Assembly (NCBI GenBank): GCA_900095095.1
Contig: FMBT01000291.1
Location: 186,001 to 250,000 of the forward strand
Length of the DNA stretch: 64,000 bases
DNA from: Fragilariopsis cylindrus CCMP1102
Taxonomy: Eukaryota > Bacillariophyta > Bacillariophyceae > Bacillariales > Bacillariaceae
Direction: 5' to 3'
The notes beneath the pieces were generated by a model. The model ran no database searches and had not been told where the DNA came from. It saw nothing but the letters and a program-made list of their open reading frames with translations. Below, one piece after another: positions 11,489 to 23,270 of the stretch (the first letter of the stretch is position 1; each line of letters starts with the position of its first letter). Position numbers and translations under genes: made by a program.

Positions 11489-12371
11489 TATGAAAGTTTG
11501 GCTTGACTTCGATTGAGTTTTATATTGAAGGAAAAAATGTAGTAAATATCGGGGGATTTAGTACTTTATATAGTAGTACCAATTCGGAATAGAATGGAAA
11601 ATGGAATATAATGGCATGGACATGATATGAATTATTGAAAATTCCGTCTAGGATAGTCCATACCTACGTGCGTTTGTTGGATGTTGGGTTTTATCAAAAA
11701 ATTAATTAAAAATGAATGTTATTCCGTCAAGAAAAGTTATATAACTCACGCACTACACGTCTAGCTAGGCTTGATAGATGATATATTTATTTGTTTTGGT
11801 CCTTGTTGATTATCATGTTGAATACAATTGTAGTAATACGTCTTCTTGGATTGGGGTACCTTAATATGTTTCGAGAGAATAATTTATGGCTCAAATCAAA
11901 TACAGTAGCCTAGTTAAAGTTACACAACAACAGGCCAGTAGCTAGATATTTCATAATATCTACAGTACTACCAGTCTAGACTATATTGGAATGAAAGTAC
12001 ACATATCTACCCAAGATATACTTTCTGATACAAACCAGTACGCTGAAGTAGTGTTTGACGTTCGTGGCTGCTTCTACTGAAAGACATAGAGCACAAACTA
12101 TTCTGTACCGTACATTTATATACTACAGTAATACAGTACATACTACATTTCTTGTCACGAACTAGATAGAAATTCGCTCGAGGAGTTGCACAAATACATC
12201 ACATATTCTTAGGTATAATATCACACACAGACACAAAATACGATATTAGTGGGGGAACACCAAACCAAGAGAAAGAAAACCCCATTCAATTTCGATTCTC
12301 TTAATGTATACTTTATCATTTTAATAACTGTTGATGTTGATTTCTCTATATGTAGTATGTTATAGTATAGT
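11489..12371. other. Convergent intergenic region
   Basis: These 883 AT-rich bases lie between two converging genes. I saw no coding stretch, structured RNA or repeat family here. Confidence 0.5.
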
Positions 12372-12560
12372 TTAACTGTATTTCATCCACCCCATATCAA
12401 TTGCTCGTTCACGGAATGCTTGACGTTTCATATTAATACCATATTTACGAATTAATCCGTTACCACCTGGACGTCCGGAAACACGACATGCTCGTGATCC
12501 TTTTCCGTATCCCTTAGGATGGGTTGCGTACAACTTATTTGGTTTTCTTGTTTCTGCCAT
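12372..12560 (-). CDS. RPS29: 40S ribosomal protein S29 (uS14), zinc ribbon depleted
   Basis: This intact 62-aa frame is short and basic. The core HPKGYGKGSRACRV...GLIRKYGINMKRQAFRE...MGW is the eukaryotic cytosolic uS14/S29 signature, which binds 18S rRNA in the head of the small subunit near the decoding site. In typical S29 four cysteines (CxxC...CxxC) hold a zinc. Here only C25 remains; the others correspond to S28, K45 and A48. There is also a short insertion (RPGGNG where others have NRHG) and an N-terminal extension (MAETRKPNK). The frame has no interruption and the RNA-binding core is conserved, so I take it as functional and zinc-free rather than a pseudogene. Confidence 0.9.
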   Translation of the reverse strand: MAETRKPNKLYATHPKGYGKGSRACRVSGRPGGNGLIRKYGINMKRQAFRERAIDMGWMKYS

Positions 12561-13529
12561 TTTTATAGATTATAAGTTATCTGTGATCGTTCGTGGTTAT
12601 TAATTAATAAAAGAATAAAAACATCATGAAAGAGAAAGAGTTTTTGTGAGCATTCCATTTAAATATTTTTAGTATAAAAGTCAATCAATTTATACGGAAC
12701 ATGGATCTAATCTATACAATACAGCACTTTTTTAAAAGAGTTGATTGATCGATCAATCAGTAACATCCAATTGCTACACTACAAATTTTCATTGGAGGCA
12801 CGTCCCGTCCCGTCACGTCTAGTAATAATGGGATGGAGACTAGAGGACATCTTTGGTCGTAGGATTTTCCTTTCAATCGCACATTTACGTTCTCTGATAT
12901 AATCTAACCCCTCTCTTGTTTAAACTACAATATATCGTCGTACAAATTAAAACAGCATTCGACCATGGTCATACACATACCTTGAACAAAAATTAAAGAA
13001 TGTGTTTGTTGTTGATACTACAGGTGTTTTGAATGCACGTCTTATTCTCTTGGTTAATATTTTGTTAACATTGGAGTTGATTATTTATTTCTCGTACAGT
13101 TTCTACGGGCGAAAGCGTGAAAATAAGTAGAGCAGGTAAGTAGCATCGTAATGACAGACAGACGAAATTGTTAGGGTGACTAACGTATCGTAGTGACTCA
13201 AATTTTATTCGAGTCCCTCCTAGACAGAATGAGGTTTTTTTTCCTTGGCATCAATGCATGGGCTGGCCCTGCAGTTTTCCTTAACACGAGTTGCTTTCGG
13301 TCATTTTTATGTTGAAATACAACATGAGCATTCTATTCACTACTTCGAAGTATTGTGTACAGTATGCCTAAAAGTTCGAAAGCACATCTTCACAAACGAC
13401 GACGACGACGACGACGACTGCGACCATACATACATACGATAATACAACAGCAACAGCAACAACAAACAAACATACTACCTAGTAACATAACTCAACAGAA
13501 TTAATAATTGGTCAATTGATTAATTAATA
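12561..13529. other. Divergent intergenic region
   Basis: These 969 bases separate RPS29 (-) and VPS45 (+). They include a short (ACG)n tract at about 13398-13420 and a (CAACAG)-like run at 13443-13470 near the VPS45 start. No gene is supported. Confidence 0.55.
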
Positions 13530-15311
13530 ATGGATACTCATGATGAAGACTTGGATGGTATTAAAGCCATTCGTACCTATATTGATCGGATCGTTGAGGG
13601 TGATGGTAAATGTAAAGGGATGAAGGTATTATTATTAGATGCATCAACGACACAGATTGTTTCTGCTGTTTATTCACAAACAGAAATATTAAGTAATGAT
13701 GTATATTTAGTTTCACGATTGGATGATACCGGTGCAAAACAACAACAACAACAACAATCAGATAAAAATAAAAATAAATCATCACATTTGAAAGCTGTTT
13801 GTTTTGTTAGACCGACAGAAATTTCTGTGGGGATGCTTGTTCGTGAATTGAAAGAACCAAGATTTGCTGAATATCATTTTTTCTTTAGTGGGATACTTAC
13901 ACAAGGTTTATTACGATTATTAGCTGAATCAGATTCAACAGAACGAGTGAAGCAAGTACAAGAATTTTATGGTGACTTTGTTCCAATCAATGATGATTTA
14001 TTAACATTACAATGTCGGAATACATTATCAATGTCTGTTGCGGCTGGTACATCCTGGGCACCACAATATTCACATCTATATGAACGTAATTTACGTGGAT
14101 TACAGGGGATGTTGTTGGCACTTAAAAGACAACCATTAGCAGGGATACGTTATGCAGGACAATCTGCGTGTGCCGAAGAACTTGCTAAAGATATATTTGA
14201 TGCTATATCAACAGATGAAATATTCCATTTCCGAAGAAGGAGAAGGAATACAGCTGGGACATTATTATTAGTTTTAGATAGACGAGATGATCCAGTTACA
14301 CCGCTGTTAAGTCAATGGACGTATCAAGCAATGGTTCATGAATTATTAGGATTAAATAATCATCGTGTTGTATTGAAGGGTGCACCAAATATTGCAAAAG
14401 ATTTAGAAGAAGTCGTATTAAGCTCCTGTCAGGATGAATTCTTTTGCAATAATCGGCATAAGAATTTTGGTGAATTAGGTGAAAATATACAAAAACTTTT
14501 ACAGGATTATCAAAAACAAACAGCAAACAATACAACTAATTTTAATACAATTGAAGATATGCAAGCATTTATGGATAAATTTCCAGAATTACGATCACGA
14601 TCACATAACGTATCGAAGCATGTTGCGATTATGGGTGAATTAGCACGACTTGTTGGTGCTTGCTCATTAATGGATGTTTCTCAATTTGAACAAGAATTGG
14701 CCTGTGCTGATGATCATACAGCACATTGGAGAGAACTTATGGAAAAATTAGATTCACCGGCTGTTAAAATTCCTGATAAATTACGACTGGGATTATTGTA
14801 TGCACTTAGATATGAAACATCTGGTAATATCAATATGGTCCAACAGGCAATGAAAAAAGGTGGTGTACCACCTGATATGGTTAATTTAGTTTCTGTTATG
14901 TTACGTTATGGTGGAAGTAAAGCTCGTGGTCCTGGTCTGTACGGTGATCAGAACAACATAATGAGTAATTTAACGAAATCCTTCATGACGAGTGTTCAGG
15001 GTGTACAGAATGTATACGCACAGCATGTTCCTGTATTGATGGATACGATACAATCGATAACAAAAGGTAAACTACGTCGTGATACACACCCATTCGTTCC
15101 TGGATCAATTAAGACAGTTCCTGGTGTGTCACCCGATACTGTTATACCAGATGAAATTATTGTTTTTATGGTTGGTGGTGTCACATACGAAGAAGGTACA
15201 AAAATTAGTGAGTTCAATCAAACACATCGTGGTAAGATTCAAGTAGTTTTAGGAGGTAGTACTGTACATAACAGTACTAGTTTTCTTGAAGAATTAAAAA
15301 TGACAAAATAG
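13530..15311 (+). CDS. VPS45: VPS45-type Sec1/Munc18 protein
   Basis: This single 593-aa exon has the usual SM-protein length (about 560-600). It begins near KVLLLDASTTQIVSAVYSQTEILSNDVYLV, the domain 1 strand-helix pattern typical of VPS45. Other family marks are VCFVRPT, YHFFFSG, YAGQSACAEELAKDI, LLVLDRRDDPVTPLLSQWTYQAMVHELLG (the most conserved SM motif) and FMVGGVTYEE near the C-terminus. The VPS45 role is to bind Tlg2/syntaxin-16-type SNAREs and promote endosome-to-TGN fusion. A short poly-Gln/Lys insert (about 13740-13780) sits in domain 1. A run of extra N-terminal residues and the absence of introns are unremarkable. Confidence 0.93.
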   Translation: MDTHDEDLDGIKAIRTYIDRIVEGDGKCKGMKVLLLDASTTQIVSAVYSQTEILSNDVYLVSRLDDTGAKQQQQQQSDKNKNKSSHLKAVCFVRPTEISVGMLVRELKEPRFAEYHFFFSGILTQGLLRLLAESDSTERVKQVQEFYGDFVPINDDLLTLQCRNTLSMSVAAGTSWAPQYSHLYERNLRGLQGMLLALKRQPLAGIRYAGQSACAEELAKDIFDAISTDEIFHFRRRRRNTAGTLLLVLDRRDDPVTPLLSQWTYQAMVHELLGLNNHRVVLKGAPNIAKDLEEVVLSSCQDEFFCNNRHKNFGELGENIQKLLQDYQKQTANNTTNFNTIEDMQAFMDKFPELRSRSHNVSKHVAIMGELARLVGACSLMDVSQFEQELACADDHTAHWRELMEKLDSPAVKIPDKLRLGLLYALRYETSGNINMVQQAMKKGGVPPDMVNLVSVMLRYGGSKARGPGLYGDQNNIMSNLTKSFMTSVQGVQNVYAQHVPVLMDTIQSITKGKLRRDTHPFVPGSIKTVPGVSPDTVIPDEIIVFMVGGVTYEEGTKISEFNQTHRGKIQVVLGGSTVHNSTSFLEELKMTK

Positions 15312-15513
15312 AATGATAAGAATAGTAATGAATCAAATCAATGAGTAGTACACTTTATCATTACAAATACAATAGGCTACTTCAATATACAGCCAATATT
15401 ATAACTTCAGAAATCAGAGCAGCGCCGATAAATAAGCTGTATATAGTAGAATAGAGATATCATAAGGCAGATTAGATAAGCTACAAGCTACAATAATTTG
15501 TGATCTACTAATA

Positions 15514-16758
15514 TCATATACTTGTACTAGTAGAGCATCCTATTGCAGTCCCGGTACTTGGCACATTATCTTCATTGTCGTGGGTGTTTTGGGCATCGAC
15601 TGGTTGGTTCCCTTTCCCGTTCAAAGAAGGGGTTGAAAGGCTATCGCATGTTTCATGATACGTTCTGTTATTTGTATAATCGTAGGTAGGTGGAGGATAT
15701 TTCAGTTCGGTAACCCTATGTTCCTGCATATGACCAAATTGTTCTTTGACCCAGTCTTCCGAATGTCCAAAATCCTGCTTCCCTACTTTCTTACGTTTTC
15801 TCTCTACCAGCCGATGTTCTTCCTCTTCTATATATTTGCGCACTTCTTCTTTCCGGTTGCGTTTCACTTCTGGATTTTCTTCCCTTAGCCAGTTGGTTGT
15901 CACTTCTAAATTTTTATGGCATACTTTTTCATGACAAGTGACACTCCTTAATGTGTAATATATGTTATTACAATGTACACATCGTATAGTCTTGGGAGCC
16001 GGAGGTTGTTCATAATAGCCACTTTTCAGTTTCTCCTCGTGTGCTTCTGTGTGTCGCTTGAATCGTAAGAATCTGTTGGAGCGCTGAAGTTTTGTTTCAC
16101 CATCGGGGGTAGCATCTAACCTTGGATATCCCAGTCGTAAATTCAAATTTATTTCAGAACTGACGACCATTGATGGTGGTGTTGACGGTAGTGGTGGTAG
16201 GTATTTTTTCTCGTGTGTTTTTATGATAAGCCTGAATCGTGCGAATCTTTTCTGGCGCTGAATATTTGTTTCGCCATCGGGGGTCGCCTCTAACCTTGGA
16301 TATCCCGGTGGTAAATCCAAATTTACTTCAGAAGTTCTTCTTTTACACGAATATTGCGTACTTCTTTTCCTATTGGCACGAAAATTATTTTCATATTGCG
16401 TACTTCTTTTCTTATAGGCACGAATATTATCTTCGTGCATCGATTTGTCCCCTTTCCCATTTAAAGAATGAGATGCGCTGTATGTTTCATACGTTCTACT
16501 TTCAGCAAACCGAATTACGGCATCACTGATCTCGTCGTCCACTTTAGCTGGCGTCCTTTTTAACATTGCCTCCATCATCGCCATCGTCGATGCGTCCACA
16601 TTGTCGTTCGAAGGGTGTCGTGGGTTAATGGTTTCTGTTTCAACCATTCCGCTAACATCAATACCAGATTCCTCTTCAAGTGTCTTGATTCTTTCCATGA
16701 CGTCTTCTACAATTGAATCTGATGAATCGATACAACACTTGTTGTTATATTGAAACAA
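15514..16758 (-). CDS. Unknown C2H2 zinc-finger protein with a duplicated GYPRL-ATPDGET module
   Basis: This intact 414-aa frame is of no family I recognise. It has an acidic N-terminus (VEDVMERIKTLEEES), then two copies of a roughly 40-residue module: LPPGYPRLEATPDGETNIQ...KRFARFR and LRLGYPRLDATPDGETKLQ...NRFLRFKR. A single C2H2-like finger follows (C-VH-C-x12-H-x4-H in IRCVHCNNIYYTLRSVTC), then a Lys/Arg/Glu helix and a Ser/Thr-rich tail. The finger suggests nucleic-acid binding, and the module is rich in Arg and aromatic residues. The motif SLNGKGxxxM/V occurs in both the N-terminal and C-terminal parts, hinting at further internal duplication. There are no membrane segments. Confidence 0.75.
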   Translation of the reverse strand: MFQYNNKCCIDSSDSIVEDVMERIKTLEEESGIDVSGMVETETINPRHPSNDNVDASTMAMMEAMLKRTPAKVDDEISDAVIRFAESRTYETYSASHSLNGKGDKSMHEDNIRAYKKRSTQYENNFRANRKRSTQYSCKRRTSEVNLDLPPGYPRLEATPDGETNIQRQKRFARFRLIIKTHEKKYLPPLPSTPPSMVVSSEINLNLRLGYPRLDATPDGETKLQRSNRFLRFKRHTEAHEEKLKSGYYEQPPAPKTIRCVHCNNIYYTLRSVTCHEKVCHKNLEVTTNWLREENPEVKRNRKEEVRKYIEEEEHRLVERKRKKVGKQDFGHSEDWVKEQFGHMQEHRVTELKYPPPTYDYTNNRTYHETCDSLSTPSLNGKGNQPVDAQNTHDNEDNVPSTGTAIGCSTSTSI

Positions 16759-18001
16759 TATTTATTTTCTGAGAATTGGATGCTCTTTTCTTTTTACTCT
16801 CAAAAAATTGAGGAAGCAGTACACTAACGGCGTTCTACTTTACTGTACCTTATGATTGCGCCATGTAATAAAAGCTGGCGGGAAGAAAAGCTAGGATACA
16901 ACAGCCACGCGAGAAAGTAACGTTAGCGTAGTAGAAGTGTTTTTTTTTTAAATCTGCACTCTTTTATTTTACCATTTAAAACCGGCCGGCCGGCGCGCGA
17001 AAAACTTTTTCTAATCAGCTTGTTTTCCTACTTTCCCCTATTCACTATCCTCTATCTTCTCCTCCTACCTTCCTTTGTTTGCTCTCTCATACAGCAGAAG
17101 GAAAAACATAGCATCATAACATCATAGCACATATACACTCTACCAAATAGGTCCTTCAGTGGTTTGGGAGGAACTGCATCTCACGGAATTTGATTCACTG
17201 AAGGCTTTGCTTTTCTAAAACATCTCCACTGTTGATCGTCCAGAAGCTTTCATTTTCCTCAGGATGTATCCAGATAGGCTTCCAGGTCAAGTACATGTAA
17301 ACAATGATGATACACAAAACTTCAATCCCTACTATGTCATATTGTAATTTGAATGGGTGGTCCAGTTGCTTGGGATTGCATTACATTACATACTGTCAAG
17401 CAACCAAAATCCTCTCAAAGATTTCAGTTCATTTTATTTTTGTAATTTCCTGTCGATTTACAATGCGCTAAATTTTCAAACAATTAGCGCTCGCTGGAGG
17501 AAGTATCATGATAAATACGCCCAAAATACTGATTTTGACATAAGGTAAGTACTGTACCTTATATCTTTCATCTTTGTTTTTGTTCATAATTGTTTTAGTA
17601 AGGCAATAATGGATACTGAACATAACAGGCTGGCATTAAACTGGTACTTATGGTACTAAGTTCTGATGAGAAAGTGAGAAATTTGAGTGTCGTTCCTGAG
17701 TAAAAAAGGTATGAGAAAGTACAGGCATATATCTGGTCTCGTGTATTTATGAATATAATCACGACGGAACACTAACTTATTAGTAATTTTTAGACGCGAA
17801 TTCAGAGAATACAGCAGAAAAAAAGATTTTTAAAAATCCCATATTGAATATATTAGTACATTGTTATTGAACATTGTTGTACTAAAATAGTACGTTTTAC
17901 TTTTGTACTTCTACAAATTGAAATCAATCACCATTGCTCATTCTGTGGCAATAGATACTCAACCATTATTACCAGCATTAGCTTGGTGGATATTGATAAT
18001 T
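16759..18001. other. Intergenic region with GC-rich palindrome
   Basis: These 1.2 kb lie between divergent genes. A GGCCGGCC palindrome followed by GCGCGC at about 16983-16999 stands out against the AT-rich background and could be part of a promoter. I see no supported gene. Confidence 0.5.
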
Positions 18002-19796
18002 ATGTTTCCACGGTACATCATTTCCTTCCTTCTTTTTGCATTCACGGCAATTCTTTGCAATGAAGTCTTCGCTGTATCCTTGAAGAAAGAAACTAACGTC
18101 AAAGAAGTTATCGATGAGGAGTCAGATCATTCGCCAATTATTCCAGAAGTCGTGTTTATAGATTCTGAATTTGACGGCACAGAGTTCGAGGACAAGGAAG
18201 ACGATGAACAAGATGAGTTTTATTTTCTACGTGCTGGGAGAAGAACTCAAACAAGTACTACCCAACGTAAAAATATTTTCCAGAAGTTGGGAGAATCTCT
18301 AGTAACATCAATCATTGGTTGCTTACTGATCATTTTCGTGCCCTGTGCGATTTGGAAGAATGAAGGTCGACACGTTGATCAATTGTCTAGGATAGATTTC
18401 TGCAAGAACAACGCTGTTGTAGTGGACTGGTGAGTACTGTGCATGTAGTAGAATGAATAAACCCCCTTTCGTTCCGTTTCGTCAGATCGAATACTACCCA
18501 TACTTTAGGAGTCTCACACCGTGAATACCATTGCTCATTATCCCCCAATACTGTAGCAACACGTCGTCCAATGAAAATGTAGGTCGGTTAGTCCATTTTA
18601 CTGGCAATGTAACTGTGGGAGATTCTGCGATTGATTTTGGGCCAGCAGATAAAACTTTGAATTTGACAGACCCGATATCGGGAGCAGTTATCCTCAGACG
18701 TACATGTTACATTTATCAAACAACTGAAACAGCTCAACAGGCAACAAAGAGAGATGTTGTTGGAGGAGGAGAGACCAGAACAACAACTTATACTAGAAAA
18801 GATGATTGGACTCACATGGGACCACAGAAAGACTGTGTTAATATCGGTGTAACGAATAGTCGTGGAATCTGGGATCAGCTTGTCGCTGCTACCGGAGGGA
18901 CCGATGAAGGTGCAAATTTTTATCCGCCTCCGGATGCAGCTACAACTAAACAACAAGGTATGGCGGCTAAGTTGGGAGCAATGCAGAATCAAGCTGGTCC
19001 GATGCCGTTAGAAATAGCTGAAAAGATGGGACTTCATAAACCTGATAAGGCTCCACAGGGTAGAACAATTTCGCCCACTACCCGTGTGGGCGGGTTTGCT
19101 ATCACGAATGATCAAATTTCTAGTAACCCTGCTGTATTCGCTTCCGAATACACATCAGTTCCTATGGAATATCTCCCTGATACGGTTCCTGGCTTCGAAT
19201 CCCTTTGTAAAGGTACTGACAACATACTAAGAACATTCAAGGAGGGTCAAGAGCCCCAGAATGGAGACATTAAGATAGTCTACGAATACACTGCTGATGG
19301 TTTTGAAGCTACCTTCGTCGTAGCCCAGACCGCCACGGTTCAAAATGAAGCAAAAGATGCAGGTGCAAAGTTCGGCGTAGACCACTGTCATGTAGATGGA
19401 AGATGTAACAAAGATCTTGGCCAGATCTGGATGATCCGTAAAGGCGCCCATAATTTACAGGAGATGATTGGTTTGGCAAGCAAAGAGGAAGCCGCTGTAA
19501 CTAAGGTCATTCGTCTAGTCGTGTGGGTCGCACTCTGCGCTGGCTGGATCATGCTTTTTTCTCCTCTTATTACAATCCTTCAAGTTCTCCCACTGTTATC
19601 CTCACTCGGTTTCTTTGCTGTCATATTAGTCGCAGTTCCCGTAAGCCTTCTGTGTTGTGTTACTATCATGCTTTTGGCCTACATGAGATATCGTCCGATA
19701 ATTACTGGTGGTTTACTTGTTGTTGCGCTAGGTATTTGGGGAATAGTGGCATGGAAGTTACAGGATGCAAACGAAATCGCTAATGGAACATCGTAA
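18002..19796 (+). CDS. TMEM43 (LUMA)-family membrane protein
   Basis: Two exons (18002-18429 and 18557-19796) join across a GTGAGT...TAG intron and give about 555 aa. The ATG at 18002 opens a clear signal peptide (MFPRYIISFLLFAFTAIL). An acidic linker follows, then a membrane segment (SLVTSIIGCLLIIFVPCAIW) directly before NEGR, the hallmark start of TMEM43. After the splice, GRLVHFTGN and ILRRTCYIYQ fit the lumenal domain. The C-terminus has the family's cluster of three or four membrane helices between about 19500 and 19770, with an arginine-proline break (MRYRPIITGG). TMEM43 proteins sit in the ER and inner nuclear membrane; the exact role in algae is unknown. The cleavable-looking signal plus long acidic N-terminal part is longer than animal TMEM43 (about 400 aa). 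Confidence 0.85.
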
Positions 19797-21752
19797 CAAT
19801 ATTCAGAATTCGCGGGTCGTATTCATATATTTTTGTACTTGAATTGTGAAAAAGATGAAAATGTAATACGTGTAGTAACTATGAAATGATGTTCATGTAA
19901 AGAAATTCAAATAACAAAATTGAAACACCCATTGCACAATTTTTTTATTTGTCAATTGTATCTGTGTTACTAGTTAGAATCACCATATTAATCTTGAGGA
20001 GAACGATTATCAGATATTATCGGATATCCTCATTTTGAGACGGTTTTTACGGTCAATATCAACGGCTGTAACATCATCTATCTCGGATACTGCTACAGTA
20101 TACCATAGAGCGAATTCATATTTCAATACTGGTTGGAGGGAGGTTAGCATAAAAGTTTTGCTGACAGAATTTTGAATTGAACCGATTACAAGCTGATGGT
20201 AAGATCTATATACATTTATACGATCTTTGATTACCGACGAAAAGAGGTTGACGATGCCTGTGCACGAACTTCAAAATGATGGATCACGACGATTATATGA
20301 CGTCATGTGTAGTACAAAGTGTAGATTGTAAAGTTCCCAGTTTACCTTTGCCCCTGGAGAACCAAATTTCTTTCCTACGTTAATCAGGCTCTGTTGAAGC
20401 TAAAGGGAAGGTTCTTTTGGTGGGTCGACTACGAAGTTTTACGACAACTACTCTATAATCAATATTTGTATCGTGCGCGACGACGTTACTACCTGTGTAG
20501 TCTACGTACACAACTTTATTGGAGATTCATTCAGTAATAGTTTCATTATTTTTTACTCCAAACTAATGTTATTTCCTTGCTAATTAAATTAGACTATGTT
20601 CAAGTCAAAAATAAGGGTTTTGAGTAATGTTTTCGTGATACGACTACCACGACGACGACGACGACGGCTCGCAACACCGTACAAGATCTCACTTTCCATG
20701 TGGTTTCCTTAAAACCGTGTGTTGCTACTTTTCCTCGATGTAACAGTCGCATTCCAAAACCAACGAGGTTTTGGCTATCGAAGAAGCGAATGCAGTTCAT
20801 AGCCTTGATACAGATATTAGTAATATTATCAATCGATCCAGCATTCAGCCATCATATAGATGATACTATGACGTACATAACACATGCATCTAAAATTAAA
20901 CTATGAAATTGGATCAGAAAAAGACCAATAATTGGAAAAAGATGTAGATACCAAGATAAAGCGAATCAATCGCGAAGAGCATTAGTTAGTCCTTGTGAGA
21001 GAAGCATCTTGCTTCGCGCGCATCTCGATCCTAAATTTTCGAACACTTTTTTTTGTCGATCGGCATTTCTCAATGCATACCATTTTTATTGCAGTGCGCA
21101 AAACATGCAGTTATCGGATTCATTCCGTTTAGCGTTCCAACAGAACCTCGTCTACAGTACCTATCGCTTCGACTGAATGTATATACCTTTTAACCCTATT
21201 AAATACATAGTCGCCATCATTTTTAATTTGAACTAATTCGATTAATCTAATCTTGTGAGTCTTGACAGTCGGTAAGTTAAAAAAGTTAAACGACGGAATT
21301 TGTCAAAAATATTTGCACTTCCGGGTTCCTCCAAAAAAGTACCGGCGAACTCTGTCGCAACGTTAATTAAATTGTCTCAGCATGTGTCTTACCGTACAAT
21401 ACCTACTTTTTATGATAAATTTTGGCTGCCTTTTTTGTGGATGAAGTGCCAAAAACAACGGCACTCTCGGAAGATAATACACAGTGTTGCGGTAATTGTA
21501 TTACACCGTATCTTTGTGTGTTGTTAATTGCACTACCTAGCTTTTGTGGGTCGTTGTATCGAGTTACTAGTGATCAATCATACTAAAGTGGAGGAAAAAG
21601 CTAAGTAGGGGGTAACATAGCAAGGTACATCAGCAAATTAAATTGTTGACCATACAGTACTACTTGTTTAATTTAATAACTACATAGTCGCTAGCCCGTA
21701 ACGGTAAATATTACATTAAAACGCTTAATTTAACAACACAACATTTCCAACC
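19797..21752. other. Long intergenic region without supported genes
   Basis: About 2 kb holding only short, poorly coding frames. A (ACG)n tract lies at about 20645-20667. I looked for a small exon or RNA gene here and found nothing I could defend. Confidence 0.5.
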
Positions 21753-23270
21753 ATGGGATGCAGTTCTTCAACTGATGCGGGTGGTCCGCCTGGGGGAAAT
21801 GATCCGGCCCTTGGAGGAAGAAGTAACAAGATTGATGCTGAATTGGATCAAAAAAGGCAGGAGGAGGAATTAAAGATTAAATTATTGCTACTCGGTGCTG
21901 GTGAGTCTGGTAAATCAACGATTTTTAAACAAATGAGGATCATTTATGGTTCTCCTAGAACGGACGAAAATTTACGGATGTACGGAGTAGTTGTTCGGTC
22001 AAATTGTATCACAGTCACACGGAAACTGTTGCAACTAATTCGTATGTTGGAAATGGAAGACGATCTAGAAGAAGAGCCTGCGGCTGAAGGAGCAGATATG
22101 ACCCCCTTTGAGGCATTTGAAACACTAGTTTCTTATCTTTTAGATGGAACTGCTACGCCACTTGAACCGGTGGATCTTTCTGATGATTGGGTCGGTCATT
22201 GCGCAACGGCTGGATTGGGACCAAATAACGACGCTCAAATGTTTTTACAAATATGGAAAACCATTAAAATTTTATGGAATGTAAGTTTTATTTATTGATT
22301 ATCAGAAATCAACAATCGGAAGAAATTTCAAATCGGCTGTTTAGTAATGTCGTACTGTTGATGAAAGAAAGAAAGGAACACAACAATATCCATTCATTTC
22401 ATTGTTACTAATCCGTCAACAACTTTTCTTTTCTCCCCCTCTCTATCTCTATTATTATAGTCGGTTGCAATGAAAGAAGTATGGCAAAAACGAGCGCTAC
22501 TGAATGTTATCGATGGACACAAAGACTTTCTGGATGAAATCGATCGTATCGCATCAAAAACCTTTAGGCCCGCGCAACAGGACGTGCTACTTGCTCGTGT
22601 AAAAACTACACAAGTTGTTATGGAACGATACAGGATTGATGGAATCGATTTTGAAATGTACGATGTGGGGGGACAAAGATCCGAACGACGTAAATGGATC
22701 GATTGTTTTGACAGCGTTGATGCCGTTATTTTTGTGGCCGCTCTTTCAGAGTACGATCAGAACCTCGCAGAGTCGAAAAAAACGAACCGGATGGTGGAAG
22801 CTCTTGAGCTATTCCGATCCATTTGTAATAACAGAGCATTCGCAAATACATCTGTTATGCTCTTTCTTAACAAAAAGGACATATTCGAAGAAAAGCTACA
22901 ATACAGTGATATTGCAGATCAAAAACCTTTTGCTGATTATGCCGGCCCTCAGAATAATTTCAATAGTGGTGTATTGTATTTCATCGAAAAGTTCAAGGAC
23001 TGTTTGATCAATGATGAGATAACAGATTCTTTCATACAAGCATGTACTGCTACCGATACAAATAATAGTAAGTGTTGAATACCGTCATTCATTCATGAGT
23101 TACGTTTGTGTAGGTTCTTCTTCTTCTTCTTCTCTACCCCTTTTGTCGACTTTGTACTAACTGATTGTTTTCTTTCTTTCAATATTATAGTGGAATTCGT
23201 TCTGGATTCCACGCGAACTATTATCATGACAGACAATCTAAGACGATCAGGTTTCCTTGGTGCAGGCTAA
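21753..23270 (+). CDS. Heterotrimeric G-protein alpha subunit
   Basis: Three exons (21753-22280, 22461-23067, 23191-23270) give about 404 aa. MGCSSS at the N-terminus predicts N-myristoylation at G2 and palmitoylation at C3, so it should sit on the inner plasma membrane. All G boxes are present: GAGESGKST (P-loop), RVKTTQ (switch I with the catalytic Arg), DVGGQRSERRKW (switch II with catalytic Gln), NKKD, and ACTATDT. The helical domain lies between P-loop and switch I and has an acidic insert (EDDLEEEPAAEG). The last residues, LRRSGFLGAG, lack the cysteine four from the end that pertussis toxin modifies in Gi-type subunits. The protein switches between GDP and GTP states to relay receptor signals; the partner receptors are not in this window. 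Confidence 0.95.

Noticed and set aside
13245-13442. Short + frame ending in an Asp run before VPS45
   Set aside because: It has no similarity to any protein and its end is a (ACG)n microsatellite.
20700-21527. Small + frames in the 2-kb gap before the G-alpha gene
   Set aside because: They are short and basic, with no domain, no splice context and no start context; chance frames are expected in this length.
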